Part shown: positions 1-13,472 of the stretch, in pieces
Layout of the letters: every line of letters begins with the position of its first letter
Position numbering within the stretch: the first letter of the stretch is position 1
Assembly (NCBI GenBank): GCA_031282525.1
Contig: JAITDN010000003.1
Span: forward strand, 1-64,000
Direction of reading: 5' to 3'
DNA length: 64,000 nucleotides
From: Candidatus Endomicrobiellum basalitermitum
GTDB taxonomy: Bacteria; Elusimicrobiota; Endomicrobiia; Endomicrobiales; Endomicrobiaceae
Notes under the pieces: model-generated
Told to the model about the DNA's origin: nothing
The model's input: only the letters and a program-made list of their open reading frames with translations
Databases searched by the model: none
Position numbers and translations under genes: made by a program

Positions 1-200
1 TTTATCAGAGAAACCTGTAAAAACAAAAGAAGGACTTGAAGTAGTACCATTAAAAGTAGTAAAAGCATGTCTTCCAGATCCAAAAACTCTTGCCCCTGAT
101 TATGTTGGAAATACCTGTAAAAATATATTTTATAAGTTTTTATTATTTTATTGTCCGATAATAAATATTATGTTAAGTACATTTAATTTTTTATATATTA
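1..200 (+). pseudogene. Saccharopine dehydrogenase-like 3' fragment (broken, cut by window edge)
   Basis: An open plus-strand frame runs in from the left edge (frame starting at base 2). Its first ~39 codons read like the end of a LYS1-type saccharopine/carboxynorspermidine dehydrogenase: an EPV-like segment, then VVPLKVVKACLPDP and a TLAPDYVGNTC segment, where family members continue with a conserved glycine-rich stretch. Right after the cysteine at about base 117 the frame turns into an AT-rich low-complexity tail and stops near 200, so the conserved C-terminus is lost. I read this as a truncated or frameshifted gene; the 5' part lies outside the window. The family call rests on a short match from memory and is moderate at best. 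Confidence 0.45.
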
Positions 201-517
201 TAAACAGTAAAGTAAATTATTAATATTAAAAAATTTGTGTTTGTAAATATAAATAATTTTGATTATAATTATATTTAACTTTAATAGTTGTAAAATATCA
301 CTCACAAAAAGCAAAAAAATGACTATTAAATTGGAGACTAAACTGAATAATGAGATATTGGGTCTTCTTTTGGTTGGTTTTGTTCCTGAAGTAAATCCTT
401 TGTGTGATAGGAAACAAATAATCAATAATCAAACTACTTAATATATTAAATATAATGGGTGATTGTTGATTTTATTGGTTATTTAAATTTTTGCAAATTA
501 TAAGAAATAAAAATTAT
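201..517. other. Gene-free AT-rich spacer
   Basis: About 300 bases between the broken left-edge gene and asd. Short frames exist on both strands (60 to 75 codons), but they have the composition of AT-rich noncoding DNA and match no family I recognise. It may be further decay of the left-edge gene region. Confidence 0.4.
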
Positions 518-1549
518 TTAGAGGAGTTTATTTTTTATAAGTGTTTCCGCAATTTGGACTGTATTTAATGCTGCTCCTTTTAATAGATTATCTGATACAA
601 CCCAAAATGTTAAGGCATTATTTTTTGTTGAAATATCTGAGCGAATTCTACCAACATAAGTTAGTTGCGTATTTTCTGCAAATAATGGCATAGGATATTT
701 TCGCTTTTCGGGTTCATCCAAAAGCTTAATTCCATTAGCTTTTGATAATAATTCTTTTGCTTGCTCAGGAAAAAGAAGTTTTTCAGTTTCAATCCACACG
801 CTCTCAGAATGAGAACGAAAAACCGGAACTCTTACACATGTTGCGCTAACCTCTATCGAATTATCTCCCATAATTTTTTTTGTTTCATTCGTCATTTTCA
901 TTTCTTCTTTTGTATATCCGTTTTCCGTAAAAATATCTATTTGTGGTATTAAGTTAAAAGCTATTGGATAATAAAACTTATTATTAGTATTAGCTTCTAA
1001 ATTTTTTTTATCCTCTCTGCTCCAAGTTTTTATTTGATCTTTAAGTTCATCAATGGCTTTTTGTCCTGCTCCAGAAACTGCTTGGTATGTTGAAACAATA
1101 ACTCTTTTTATTTTTGCAAAATTATGTAAAGGTTTTAAGACTACTACCATTTGAATTGTAGAGCAATTGGGATTTGCAATGAGTTTTTTCTCTTTTTTTA
1201 AGTCATGAGGATTTACTTCAGGAACAACCAATGGAATATTTTTATCCATTCTCCATGCACTTGAATTATCTATGACAAAACTTCCGTTATCTACAAAAAT
1301 AGGAGCAAATTCTTTTGAAACTTTCACTCCCGCACTAAATAGAGCAATGTCAGTATTTTTGGTACTATTTTTTGTAAGTAATTCAACTGCGAACTCTTTG
1401 TTTTTATATATTAGTTTTTTACCTATAGAACGTTTTGAAGCTAAAAATTTTATGTCTTCTATAGGAAAATTTCTATTTTCAAGCGTTTTAATCATTTCAA
1501 GTCCAACTGCTCCAGTGGCACCTACTACTGCTATTTTGTATTTTTTCAT
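518..1549 (-). CDS. asd: Aspartate-semialdehyde dehydrogenase
   Basis: Reduces aspartyl phosphate to aspartate semialdehyde with NADPH, the branch point to lysine/diaminopimelate, threonine and methionine. The 343-residue protein has the usual length. It opens with the Rossmann motif GATGAVG (residues 10-16), carries the catalytic cysteine in ANPNCST (Cys129), the VSGAGQ loop near residue 160, and the substrate-binding region around RVPVFRSHSESV. A GAGG-type ribosome-binding site sits about 8 bases before the ATG. Upstream on the same strand lies a dead leuA. Diaminopimelate supply for the peptidoglycan genes further along (murE, murF) would depend on this step. Confidence 0.96.
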   Translation of the reverse strand: MKKYKIAVVGATGAVGLEMIKTLENRNFPIEDIKFLASKRSIGKKLIYKNKEFAVELLTKNSTKNTDIALFSAGVKVSKEFAPIFVDNGSFVIDNSSAWRMDKNIPLVVPEVNPHDLKKEKKLIANPNCSTIQMVVVLKPLHNFAKIKRVIVSTYQAVSGAGQKAIDELKDQIKTWSREDKKNLEANTNNKFYYPIAFNLIPQIDIFTENGYTKEEMKMTNETKKIMGDNSIEVSATCVRVPVFRSHSESVWIETEKLLFPEQAKELLSKANGIKLLDEPEKRKYPMPLFAENTQLTYVGRIRSDISTKNNALTFWVVSDNLLKGAALNTVQIAETLIKNKLL

Positions 1550-1714
1550 AATTTTTCCTCTTTTCCTTATACTACCATTAATCTAGGAGAATTTCTCCTG
1601 TTTTTGTAAATTTTATTGAACTGAGTTGTAAAGTGCAGTGCCACATCTGATTATATTATATAAAGCGTAAAAATGATATCTCCTTTGACACTATCCACCT
1701 AGTTAACTTTCCCT

Positions 1715-2253
1715 TTGAATTGTGTTGGCAGCATATATAACAGCTTCAATAACCCTACATAAGAAATCCATATTTGATCTTCCTGCATCTTCAGCGGAAA
1801 ATTCTATATCTTTTACATAAACTCTTAGCATACTTAGTGGCTTTTATAGCCATGTCTAAAACTTGTGCTCTAGTTTTACCTAACTTTTTTCCTATATGTA
1901 AGTCAGAAGTTGCCAAAAATATGTGTATTCTTGGTTTCTTGTTATATTATATTTTACGGCATCCCAACACCCAACATGTATTTATGTCTTTTTCAGAAGT
2001 TCTACATAACCTCTGCAATCGAAGATGTTTTAATCTGTTGTGATATAGTTTTTACAGCTTTAAAGTCTTCATGACTAGAAGAGGGGAATCCAGTCTCAAT
2101 AACATCTACACCTAAAGTTGCAAGCTGATTTGCAATTAGCAGTTTTTTTCTTTTAAATTCATGCTTGCGCCAGGAGACTGTTCCCCATGTATCAAAAAAG
2201 ATTAATTTATCTTTGTTTATTTTATTTATTTTTTGTTCAATCATATAACTCAT
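1715..2253 (-). pseudogene. leuA: 2-isopropylmalate synthase pseudogene (frameshifted, truncated)
   Basis: Reading the minus strand across several frames recovers LeuA in order. First comes a start with FFDT (near 2190), then in a shifted frame [10 protein letters not shown] (2160-2186); a few codons between them, normally TLRD, are missing. Next is [21 protein letters not shown] (to about 2060), and an in-frame TGA or other stop near 2043. After that a displaced frame reads [16 protein letters not shown] (about 1860-1925), and [21 protein letters not shown] follows (about 1740-1805). Homology then fades. At least three frame disruptions and loss of the C-terminal two thirds make this a clear pseudogene. 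It could have been the related citramalate synthase, but the [10 protein letters not shown] wording favours LeuA. Confidence 0.85.
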
Positions 2254-2614
2254 ATTGCAGTTTTATACTGTATTTATAGTAAGTATGATTTTATGTTATT
2301 GTTATATGCTAGATTGTATTATTTTTCAATAGGTAAACATATTTTTACAAAATGGGCATTTAGTCACCATGAAAAAAATCTATATTTCTCTTTTATAATT
2401 TTTTTGAAGAAAGATCACTCGCCATAATAAGAGATAGAGAATTTATCTTGGAATATATTGTGATTATTGGGAAATAGTAGTTCTATTTTTCATCAAGTGT
2501 TTTTTACCAATAAGTCTCGACGAAATTACTATTCTATTGATTTTTGAGCTCTTTAATTTTTCCGGAATTTCAATAGTTATAAAACTATCTAGAAGATTAT
2601 TATCTTTATATTTG
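2254..2614. other. Spacer with an unassigned open frame after spoIID
   Basis: No intact gene. On the minus strand a 58-codon open frame (2464..2637, first codon TTG) overlaps the last codons of the SpoIID/LytB gene in another frame and ends at TAA. It contains IPEKL followed later by ISSRLI, loosely like the N-terminus of QueA, which often follows ruvB in bacteria. The resemblance is weak and the rest of QueA is absent. Confidence 0.3.
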
Positions 2615-3874
2615 TCATTTATAAGTAATCCTTTCAACTTTTGTTTCAGGATAATAATAGTTTAGTATTTGTTTATAAGTTTTTCCTTTTTCTGCCATGT
2701 TTTTAGCACCCCATTGGCATAAACCCACTTTATGTCCCCAGCCATTACCTTTAAAATAAAATTTGTTACCATCTAGCTTTATGAAATTAAAGTCATGACT
2801 TTTTATTTGCCATGCGTCTATTATAAGTCTAAACTCATACGCGTTTATAGAAAGTTTTCCATTAGAATGTAATATTTCTAGTTCTTTTGCAGTACCTGTA
2901 GGCATTTTCTCTTTCACTTTAATGTTTTTGATTTTTCCTATATTGTTATTTGAAAGTTTTTTTCTTATAAAAATTTCATCTATACTGCTTTCCCATTTCG
3001 CATGGGGGCTGTCGTAACAATAATCACATTTTACGCCTTTTAAGTAAGGAGGTATATATTTCCAGTTCCATATATATTTTGGATTTTCTGTATGTCCGCC
3101 ACAGTTTGCGTGAAAGACAGCTTGAGCAAGTTTCCCATCATAGACTAAAACTTCACATTGAGTTTCTAAAATTGCTTTGTTGCATGAATCAACTTCAACT
3201 TTTGCTCCACCGTAAACCTGACAATGAGTTGTAGAACAAATGTCAAAACCTTGATCAGGATTAGAATGTTTATTTAGATTTGCAATAGAGTATGTTCTAC
3301 TTGCTACAGCTTGAGTTTTTAGTGCTTCTATACACCAATTAGACCCTACTTCCATAGGCAGAACTCCTTTTAAGTAATCTTCAATAGGTAAGACATTGAT
3401 AATATTTATTTTGTTTTTTATCTTTTTTACTATGAGATATCCTCTATAGGGATTGGAATCAGCAAAAATTATACCATTTAAAGATTCTATCTTTAAAGGC
3501 AGAGATAAGATATGTTTTCCCACGCAAACACCTTCTTCAGAACAGAAAATTCTAATGTTACCTTTAGTAAACTTTAGTTTTTTGTTTGATGCGTCTAATA
3601 TAAAGAAACCTTTTGAACTTCCTGTTGTAAAAGCAGAAGTGTTAAGTATTATACCGACGTTTACAGTTTTTTTAGTTGCGTCTAATTCACATATGCATAA
3701 ATTATTATATGTAAATAAGATAGTTAATATTATGAAAAATCTATAAACATTTATATTAAAATATTTCACTGATATTTTTGAAAAAGATTTGATTATTTTG
3801 TACGTATATTTTTTAATGATCAATGGAAATACGAAATTTGATGATTTATTCATAGTTTTTGACATAACTCTCAT
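2615..3874 (-). CDS. SpoIID/LytB domain protein (putative lytic transglycosylase-like)
   Basis: A 419-residue protein with a hydrophobic segment at about residues 45-60 (FFIILTILFTY), likely a signal anchor, so the product should be exported. The SpoIID/LytB domain follows: LPIEDYLKGVLPMEVGSNW carries the glutamate that corresponds to the catalytic one of SpoIID, then ALKTQAVASRTYSI, a CSTTHCQVYGG segment, and near the C-terminus GWGHKVGLCQWGAKNMA. In endospore formers SpoIID cleaves denuded glycan; in Gram-negative bacteria members are thought to remodel peptidoglycan. The N-terminal 40 residues before the hydrophobic segment are basic, and several in-frame ATGs exist, so the true start is uncertain. 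It lies downstream of ruvB. Confidence 0.9.
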   Translation of the reverse strand: MRVMSKTMNKSSNFVFPLIIKKYTYKIIKSFSKISVKYFNINVYRFFIILTILFTYNNLCICELDATKKTVNVGIILNTSAFTTGSSKGFFILDASNKKLKFTKGNIRIFCSEEGVCVGKHILSLPLKIESLNGIIFADSNPYRGYLIVKKIKNKINIINVLPIEDYLKGVLPMEVGSNWCIEALKTQAVASRTYSIANLNKHSNPDQGFDICSTTHCQVYGGAKVEVDSCNKAILETQCEVLVYDGKLAQAVFHANCGGHTENPKYIWNWKYIPPYLKGVKCDYCYDSPHAKWESSIDEIFIRKKLSNNNIGKIKNIKVKEKMPTGTAKELEILHSNGKLSINAYEFRLIIDAWQIKSHDFNFIKLDGNKFYFKGNGWGHKVGLCQWGAKNMAEKGKTYKQILNYYYPETKVERITYK

Positions 3875-4196
3875 TATTTTGTTGGATTTTTATTTTTGAT
3901 AAAGAACTGACACTATTTCACTATTCTACTAAGTTTTCTTATATATATATCTTTTGCTGCTAAAATTTATCATTTACTTATTTTACCTTATATATGATTA
4001 ATATTTTTGCGTATAATACAATACATTTTTGTCTTAAAGAATTTATTTCATCATAGAAATATTTTCTGAAGTTTCTATATAAATGACAGTTTGTTTTACT
4101 ATGTCATGCTTTTGATTTTTATAAGGACTTGAAAGAAAAATTTTATTTATCACAAAGTATTTCTATGTATGAAGCAAAACTTTTTTGATATTAGAT
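3875..4196. other. Gene-free spacer between spoIID-type gene and ruvB
   Basis: About 320 bases with no recognisable gene or RNA. It is AT-rich, with many stops in all frames. It should hold the 5' leader of the SpoIID-type gene, but I see no confident promoter. Confidence 0.4.
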
Positions 4197-5207
4197 CTAA
4201 TATTTATTTACTTGTTTAACTTTACCAATATGTTTATATCCAATTTCAGTAACAACCCTACCTCTTGGAGTTCTTGCAATAAAACCTGATTTAATTAGAT
4301 AAGGTTCATAGATATCAGCTATAGTATCAGATTCTTCCGATATAGCACTTGCGATGGTATCAATACCCACAGGTCCACCATTAAATTTTTCAATTATAAC
4401 AGTGAGAATTAGTCTATCAATTTTATCTAGTCCAGCACTGTCAACTTCTAAAGCATTCAAAGCTTCTTTTGCTGTCGTATAAGTAATTTTACCATCTTTT
4501 ATTTCAGCAAAATCCCTTACTCTTTTTAGAAGTCTGTTTACTATTCTTGGAGTTCCTCTTGAGCGTCTTGCAATCTCTTCACTCGCTTTTTCGTCAATAG
4601 AGATATTCATTATCATAGCTGATCGATTAGCTATTTGTATAAGTTCTTTTACATCATAGAATGCTAAGTGTTCTATGATTCCAAACCTATCCCTTAGTGG
4701 ACTTGATAAAAGTCCTGCTCGTGTTGTCGCACCTACTAATGTAAAACGAGGAACAGGTAACTTAATTGTTTTTGCTGAAGGACCTTGTCCTATTATAATA
4801 TCAAGCTCGAAATCTTCCATGACTGGATATAGAGACTCTTCTACAAGATGATTCATTCTATGGATTTCATCTATGAAAAATATTTCACCTTCAGAAAGAT
4901 TCGTGAGTATTGCCGCTAAGTCTCCTATTTTTTCTAGGACAGGACCTGATGTTATTCTTAAATTACATCCCATTTCTTTTGCAATTATATGAGAAAGAGT
5001 TGTTTTCCCAAGTCCTGGCGGGGCATAAAATAAACAATGATCCAAAGTTTCATGTCTTTTTTTAGAAGCTTCTATAAAAATTTTAAGATTTCTTTTAAGT
5101 TTTTTTTGACCTATAAAGTCATTAAAACTTTGAGGTCTTAAGGAATTCTCTGTTTTATCTTCTTCAATGTATTTTGAAGTTTCAGTAATTCTTTTTAATT
5201 CATCCAT
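4197..5207 (-). CDS. ruvB: Holliday junction branch migration ATPase RuvB
   Basis: The motor of the RuvABC complex; hexameric rings pull DNA through a RuvA-bound Holliday junction. The 336 residues are full length. Visible are the Walker A region APPGLGKTT (about 62-70), Walker B with IDEIHR (about 112-117), the sensor/arginine-finger region [18 protein letters not shown], and the C-terminal winged helix with [13 protein letters not shown] and FIARTPRGR. It is the last gene of a yebC-ruvC-ruvA-ruvB series on this strand, 51 bases after ruvA. Confidence 0.98.
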   Translation of the reverse strand: MDELKRITETSKYIEEDKTENSLRPQSFNDFIGQKKLKRNLKIFIEASKKRHETLDHCLFYAPPGLGKTTLSHIIAKEMGCNLRITSGPVLEKIGDLAAILTNLSEGEIFFIDEIHRMNHLVEESLYPVMEDFELDIIIGQGPSAKTIKLPVPRFTLVGATTRAGLLSSPLRDRFGIIEHLAFYDVKELIQIANRSAMIMNISIDEKASEEIARRSRGTPRIVNRLLKRVRDFAEIKDGKITYTTAKEALNALEVDSAGLDKIDRLILTVIIEKFNGGPVGIDTIASAISEESDTIADIYEPYLIKSGFIARTPRGRVVTEIGYKHIGKVKQVNKY

Positions 5208-5258
5208 TTTTTTACCTTTTATTTATGGACTTTTTTCACGTAACAAGTGAAAAATGCT

Positions 5259-5879
5259 TTACAAATATTGTAATGACATTCTTATCAAATTTTCCAAAGT
5301 AATGTTATTATTGCAATGTTCATAAGCAGTGTTTACTGCAATTTTTGCTTGTTGCTCTTTGTATCCTAAAGCTATAAGACTTGCTATAGTTTCTAAAATT
5401 ATTGTATTTTTACCTTTATTTACTTCTACTTTATCATTATCCTCATTAGAGATATTTATTGTAGATATTTTATCTTTCAAAGCAACGATAAGTTTGTCAG
5501 AAGTTTTTTTTGTGAAACCAAATATTTTATTTAATATTAAAAAATCTCTTGAAATTATTGCAGTTTTAAAATCTGTAAGTGATATAGAAATTTTATCCAT
5601 ATATTCCAAAGCCTTTTTTGCACCAGTTCCTGGAACTTTTTCCTTTATAAATAAGTACATTTCCCTTTCATTTTTTGTTAGAAACCCATGTAGATAGATA
5701 GGACCACCATACATTCCTGTTGTATTTTCGACAATGTATATTTTTAATAAATTGCCAATTGCTGGGAATTTTGAAAGAGTAGAGAGTGGGACTGATATAC
5801 TATAACCTGTTCCATTTATCTCAAGAGTTATAATCTCTTTTGATTTTGAGTTAAAAATCCCGTATAAATAATCTATCAC
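5259..5879 (-). CDS. ruvA: Holliday junction DNA-binding protein RuvA
   Basis: Tetrameric junction-recognition subunit that loads RuvB. Length 206 is normal. The N-terminal OB fold is recognisable (MIDYLYG..., GTGYSISVPLSTL). The two helix-hairpin-helix motifs are diverged: PGTGAKKALEY and FGFTKKTSDKLIVALKDK replace the usual GxGxKxA patterns. The C-terminal domain that contacts RuvB ends the protein (LIALGYKEQQAKIAV). The start codon is GTG. It stands between ruvC and ruvB. Confidence 0.95.
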   Translation of the reverse strand: MIDYLYGIFNSKSKEIITLEINGTGYSISVPLSTLSKFPAIGNLLKIYIVENTTGMYGGPIYLHGFLTKNEREMYLFIKEKVPGTGAKKALEYMDKISISLTDFKTAIISRDFLILNKIFGFTKKTSDKLIVALKDKISTINISNEDNDKVEVNKGKNTIILETIASLIALGYKEQQAKIAVNTAYEHCNNNITLENLIRMSLQYL

Positions 5880-5945
5880 GTATGATTCCTTAAAGATGTA
5901 AATAAGTTGTAAAATTGGGATACATCAAGTGAAAACATATAAGCT

Positions 5946-6422
5946 TTACTGTTTTATACTACTAATATGGCACATTGCTATTGCGAGTGCATCTGCAGCA
6001 TCATCAGGGGTTGGTATATTTTCAAGTTTTAGAAGAGTTTTAACCATATATTGAATCTGACGCTTATCTGCCGATCCATATCCTGTTAGTGCTATTTTTA
6101 CGAGTTTAGGATTATACTCAAAAAGTGGTATCTTATTTAAAGATATTGTTAAAATAATAACACCTCTTGTCTCTCCAAGAGATACAATGCTTTTTGATGT
6201 TTTTAAGAAAAATAATTTTTCTATGGCAACAACATTAGGTTTATATTTATCTATAATAGACTGAAGTTCTGTGTTGATGTTTAGAAATCTTTGTGTCATA
6301 GGCGTAGAGTGTGTTGTTTTTATACAACCATACTCCACTAGATTGATTTTATCTCTAGAAAATGCTTCTGTAACGCCCCAACCAGTAATAGAAAGACCAG
6401 GATCAATCCCAAGCACTATCAT
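5946..6422 (-). CDS. ruvC: Crossover junction endodeoxyribonuclease RuvC
   Basis: Resolves Holliday junctions by paired nicks. The RNase H-like acidic residues are all present: Asp7 in GIDPGLSITGWG, a glutamate near residue 68 in VVAIEKLFF, and the two aspartates of PDDAADALAIAMCH near residues 139-142. Length 158 fits. It starts 20 bases after the yebC stop, consistent with one transcript. Confidence 0.97.
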   Translation of the reverse strand: MIVLGIDPGLSITGWGVTEAFSRDKINLVEYGCIKTTHSTPMTQRFLNINTELQSIIDKYKPNVVAIEKLFFLKTSKSIVSLGETRGVIILTISLNKIPLFEYNPKLVKIALTGYGSADKRQIQYMVKTLLKLENIPTPDDAADALAIAMCHISSIKQ

Positions 6423-6442
6423 TATTATTCATACCAGAATCA

Positions 6443-7201
6443 TCAAACTCTCAATTTCTCCATATTCTCATTAGAAATGTCAAAATTTGAATAGACGTTT
6501 TTAACATCATCATGTTCTTCTAGGGCATCTATGAGATTTAACATATGTATTGCATCGTTACCTGAAAGAGAAATATAAGTTTGAGGAATCATAGTGACTT
6601 CGGCTGATGAAATAGATATCTTTTTTTTTAAAAAATTATTTTTTACGTCTTCAAAAATTGAAGGAGAAGTAATAATTTCATATACGTCGCTATTTGCTTC
6701 GCTTTTGAAGTCTTCTACTTCTGCTTCTAAAACTGTGTTCATTATGACTTCTTCATCTTTTATTGAAGATTTGCTAATACTTATATAACCCCTTCTATCG
6801 AACATCCAACCTACACAGCCGACTTCAGCGAGATTTCCATTGTATTTTGTAAAGATTTTTCTTATGTCTGATGCCGTTCTATTTTTATTATCAGTTGTTA
6901 CCTCGACAATCAGTGCTACTCCAGAAGGTCCGTATCCTTCATAAATCATTTCTTCATAGATAGCACCCGGTAACTCGCCTGTACCTCTTTGTATAGCTTT
7001 TTTTATATTATCCAGTGGCATATTTGCTTCCTTAGCATCTTCTATAGCCTTTCTCAGACGTGTATTATTTTCAATCTGTGGACCACTTTCTTTGGTTGCC
7101 ACCACAATTTCTCTAATAATTTTTGTAAAAATTTTGCCCCTTTTAGCATCTGTTATAGCTTTCTTGTGTTTAATACTAGCCCATTTATTGTGACCTGACA
7201 T
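6443..7201 (-). CDS. yebC: YebC/TACO1-family protein
   Basis: Member of the YebC/PmpR family, known both as DNA-binding regulators and as translation factors that ease stalling at difficult peptide sequences. The 252 residues include the hallmark N-terminus SGHNKWASIKHKKAITDAKRG, the GPSGVALIVE segment, and DNKNRTASDIRKIF. It is first in the series with ruvC, ruvA and ruvB, a common arrangement. Which role applies here cannot be told from sequence. Confidence 0.95.
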   Translation of the reverse strand: MSGHNKWASIKHKKAITDAKRGKIFTKIIREIVVATKESGPQIENNTRLRKAIEDAKEANMPLDNIKKAIQRGTGELPGAIYEEMIYEGYGPSGVALIVEVTTDNKNRTASDIRKIFTKYNGNLAEVGCVGWMFDRRGYISISKSSIKDEEVIMNTVLEAEVEDFKSEANSDVYEIITSPSIFEDVKNNFLKKKISISSAEVTMIPQTYISLSGNDAIHMLNLIDALEEHDDVKNVYSNFDISNENMEKLRV

Positions 7202-7243
7202 ATTTTACTCCTTAGTTCATGCTTAATTTGTGATGATGTAAAA

Positions 7244-7678
7244 TTATAATGAGCTATATTTTTTATGTCTGAGTTCCAATCCAGATTTTAAGTCAATTAC
7301 AGCTTTTTTAAGTTGAGACTCCATACCTGTAGATATAGATGTAAATTCTTTTCTTTTCTTTTTAATATCACTTGCGAGTTTAATTGCCTCTTTAATTTTT
7401 TCCATTCTTTCTTTTTCTTTATCAGATTGCACTGCAAATTCAGCAACCACATTGACATTATTATCTGTAATTTCTATAAAACCACCACTAACAATAATCT
7501 TTTTTATATCTTTTATAGTATTAATTTCTATTTCGCCACTATTTAATTTAGTTACAATATTTATATGACCTGGTAGTACAGTAATTATACCACTTGTAGT
7601 TGGAAAAGAAACAGATATTATATCCTCCTTTAATATAATACCTTCTGGTGATAGAATTTCTATTTTAAGCTTATTCAT
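7244..7678 (-). CDS. atpC: ATP synthase F1 subunit epsilon
   Basis: Part of the central stalk, coupling rotor to catalytic head and able to inhibit hydrolysis. The 144-residue protein has the N-terminal beta sandwich (LKIEILSPEGIIL, then GIITVLPGHINIV) and a charged helical C-terminus (KEKERMEKIKEAIKLA). It is last in the atpBEFHAGDC order, 136 bases beyond atpD. Confidence 0.94.
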   Translation of the reverse strand: MNKLKIEILSPEGIILKEDIISVSFPTTSGIITVLPGHINIVTKLNSGEIEINTIKDIKKIIVSGGFIEITDNNVNVVAEFAVQSDKEKERMEKIKEAIKLASDIKKKRKEFTSISTGMESQLKKAVIDLKSGLELRHKKYSSL

Positions 7679-7814
7679 TCTTTCTCATTTACCGTACTTT
7701 AGTGAATTTTATATATTTAGAAAATAGTACAAGTGAGTACAAAAAAGCACCTCTATATCCATTTGGATTTTACAATTTATTTTATCTTAAAATATTTTAT
7801 TAAATAAATCTTTG

Positions 7815-10068
<2,254 letters not shown>

Positions 10069-10148
10069 AGTATTTTGAATTACGTGGTATCTATTAAAAA
10101 AATAGTTAATAGATTTTTTAAAGCCTTAATAATCAGTATTTATTTGTT

Positions 10149-11666
10149 TTAATATAAAGATGCTTTCCACTCCTTTATTTCTTGTTCAAGTTCTTTTTTT
10201 AAATTATTGTCTATTTTTGTTCCTGTAGAAAGTTTTTTAACAGTTTCAGGATAAGTCTTTTTAATAAATTTTATCATTTGTTGCTCTAAAGAGGTAACTT
10301 TATCAACGTCGACATCATCGAGTAAACCAGATGTCACGGAGAAAATTGATATTATTTCAGAAAGTTCATCGTAAGGTTTATACTGTGGTTGTTTTAAAAT
10401 TTCGTTAATCCTTTTGCCTCTTTCAAGTCTTTTCAGTGTTTCTTCATCTAAATCATTCCCGAATTGTGTGAAAGCTTGTAACTCTCTAAACTGTGAAAGT
10501 TCTAATCTTAAAGGTCCTGACAATTGTTTCATTGATTTAGTCTGAGCTGCTCCTCCTACGCGTGAAACAGAGAGCCCAACATTAATCGCTGGGCGGATTC
10601 CTGAATTAAATAAATCAGATTCTAGATATATTTGTCCATCAGTAATTGAAATAACATTTGTAGGAATGTATGCAGATAGATCATTACCTTGAGTTTCAAT
10701 AATAGGTAATGCCGTTAAAGTTCCTCCTCCTTTTTCATCTGACATTCTAGCAGCCCTTTCTAAAAGTCTTGAATGTAGATAAAAAATGTCACCTGGATAC
10801 GCCTCACGCCCAGCAGGTCTTTTGATTGAAAGAGAAATCTGCCTATATGCCCACGCATGTTTTGTCAAGTCATCGTAAACAACCAGAACATCTGCACCTT
10901 TATCCATAAAGTATTCTCCTATTGCACAAGCCGCAAGAGGGGCAATGTATTGCATTGAAACTGGATCTGATGCTGTGGCTGCAACTATAATAGTGTAGTT
11001 CATTGCCTCTTCATCTTTCAATTTTGCTGTAAGTGATGCCAAATTAGACTTTTTTTGTCCAATAGAACAATATATACATACTACTCTTTTTGGGTTAATA
11101 TCAAGTTTTTTTTGGTTTATTATAGTGTCTATTGCTATTGCTGTTTTACCTGTCCCTCTATCTCCTATTATAAGTTCTCTTTGACCTCTTCCTATTGGGA
11201 TCATTGCATCAATAGCTTTTATACCGGTTTTTAAAGGTCTGTCTACTGAACTTCTGTGAATAATGCCTGGAGCTATTTTTTCTACGGGATAATAAAATGC
11301 ACCTTCGTGTTTTAGTTCTTTACCATCTATTGGCTGTGCTAAAGTATCTACAACTCTTCCCATTATTTTGTCAGAAACAGCAATATTCAGAACTTTTCCT
11401 GTAGATTTTACTTTCATTCCACGCACAATATGACCTGAGTTTTTGAGTAAAACTATTGAAACATAATCTTCGTCAATATTTAAAATAAATCCTAAAGATC
11501 CATCTTCAAAATTTATTTCTTCATAATATCCTGCGTTAGAAAGACCTGAAGCTCTTACGATTTCATCCTCAACACTTTCAATAATTCCAAAATTTATGAG
11601 CTCAGGACTTATCTTTACAGAATATAATTCTTTTTCAATTTTTTGTATTATTTCCTCTGGTTTCAT
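10149..11666 (-). CDS. atpA: ATP synthase F1 subunit alpha
   Basis: Regulatory nucleotide-binding subunit of F1. Length 505 is normal. The P-loop GDRGTGKTAIAID is at about residue 169, DDLTKHAWAYR and the arginine-finger region SVSRVGGAAQTK are present. Its ATG overlaps the atpH stop by four bases (ATGA), which suggests translational coupling. Confidence 0.97.
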   Translation of the reverse strand: MKPEEIIQKIEKELYSVKISPELINFGIIESVEDEIVRASGLSNAGYYEEINFEDGSLGFILNIDEDYVSIVLLKNSGHIVRGMKVKSTGKVLNIAVSDKIMGRVVDTLAQPIDGKELKHEGAFYYPVEKIAPGIIHRSSVDRPLKTGIKAIDAMIPIGRGQRELIIGDRGTGKTAIAIDTIINQKKLDINPKRVVCIYCSIGQKKSNLASLTAKLKDEEAMNYTIIVAATASDPVSMQYIAPLAACAIGEYFMDKGADVLVVYDDLTKHAWAYRQISLSIKRPAGREAYPGDIFYLHSRLLERAARMSDEKGGGTLTALPIIETQGNDLSAYIPTNVISITDGQIYLESDLFNSGIRPAINVGLSVSRVGGAAQTKSMKQLSGPLRLELSQFRELQAFTQFGNDLDEETLKRLERGKRINEILKQPQYKPYDELSEIISIFSVTSGLLDDVDVDKVTSLEQQMIKFIKKTYPETVKKLSTGTKIDNNLKKELEQEIKEWKASLY

Positions 11667-11999
11667 AAATTCTCTTTTATATCCTTTAAGATTCTTTCTA
11701 TTACTCCTGAAATACTGTAATCCAAGATGAAATCATCATACTCAAAACGTATACCACCTACTATATTATCATCATCTTGTTTAAATAAGACTTTTTTATT
11801 AGGAAACATCGTATTGATTTTCTCTTTATTTATATTACTTAATTTTCCAGAAAAATTTACTATAACGTTATTGTGTTTAATTCCTTTTGATAATAAATTT
11901 AAAAATAATTTAAGTTCTTGTCTTGAAAGATTGGAAAAAATCCAGTCCAAATATGTTGAAGAAAGATTGTCATATTTTATGACAGAATCCACAAGTTCT

Positions 12000-12019
<20 letters not shown>
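11663..12019 (-). CDS. atpH: ATP synthase F1 subunit delta, short form
   Basis: Links the peripheral stalk (b subunit) to the top of F1. At 118 residues it is about 60 shorter than usual delta chains. The C-terminal signature is visible (VGGIRFEYDDFILDYSISG followed by a final helix). The N-terminal six-helix bundle that binds alpha is compressed to about 60 residues. Position between atpF and atpA supports the call. It overlaps atpF by 20 bases and atpA by four. I do not see an upstream extension carrying the missing part. Confidence 0.8.

Positions 12020-13472
<1,453 letters not shown>

Noticed and set aside
259-441. 60-codon plus-strand frame near the left edge
   Set aside because: AT-rich composition, no family match, no convincing ribosome-binding site.
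1584-1605. AGGAGA/TCTCCT hairpin with following T run upstream of asd
   Set aside because: The T run lies on the plus strand while all local genes are on the minus strand, so it does not act as their terminator; more likely part of the asd leader.
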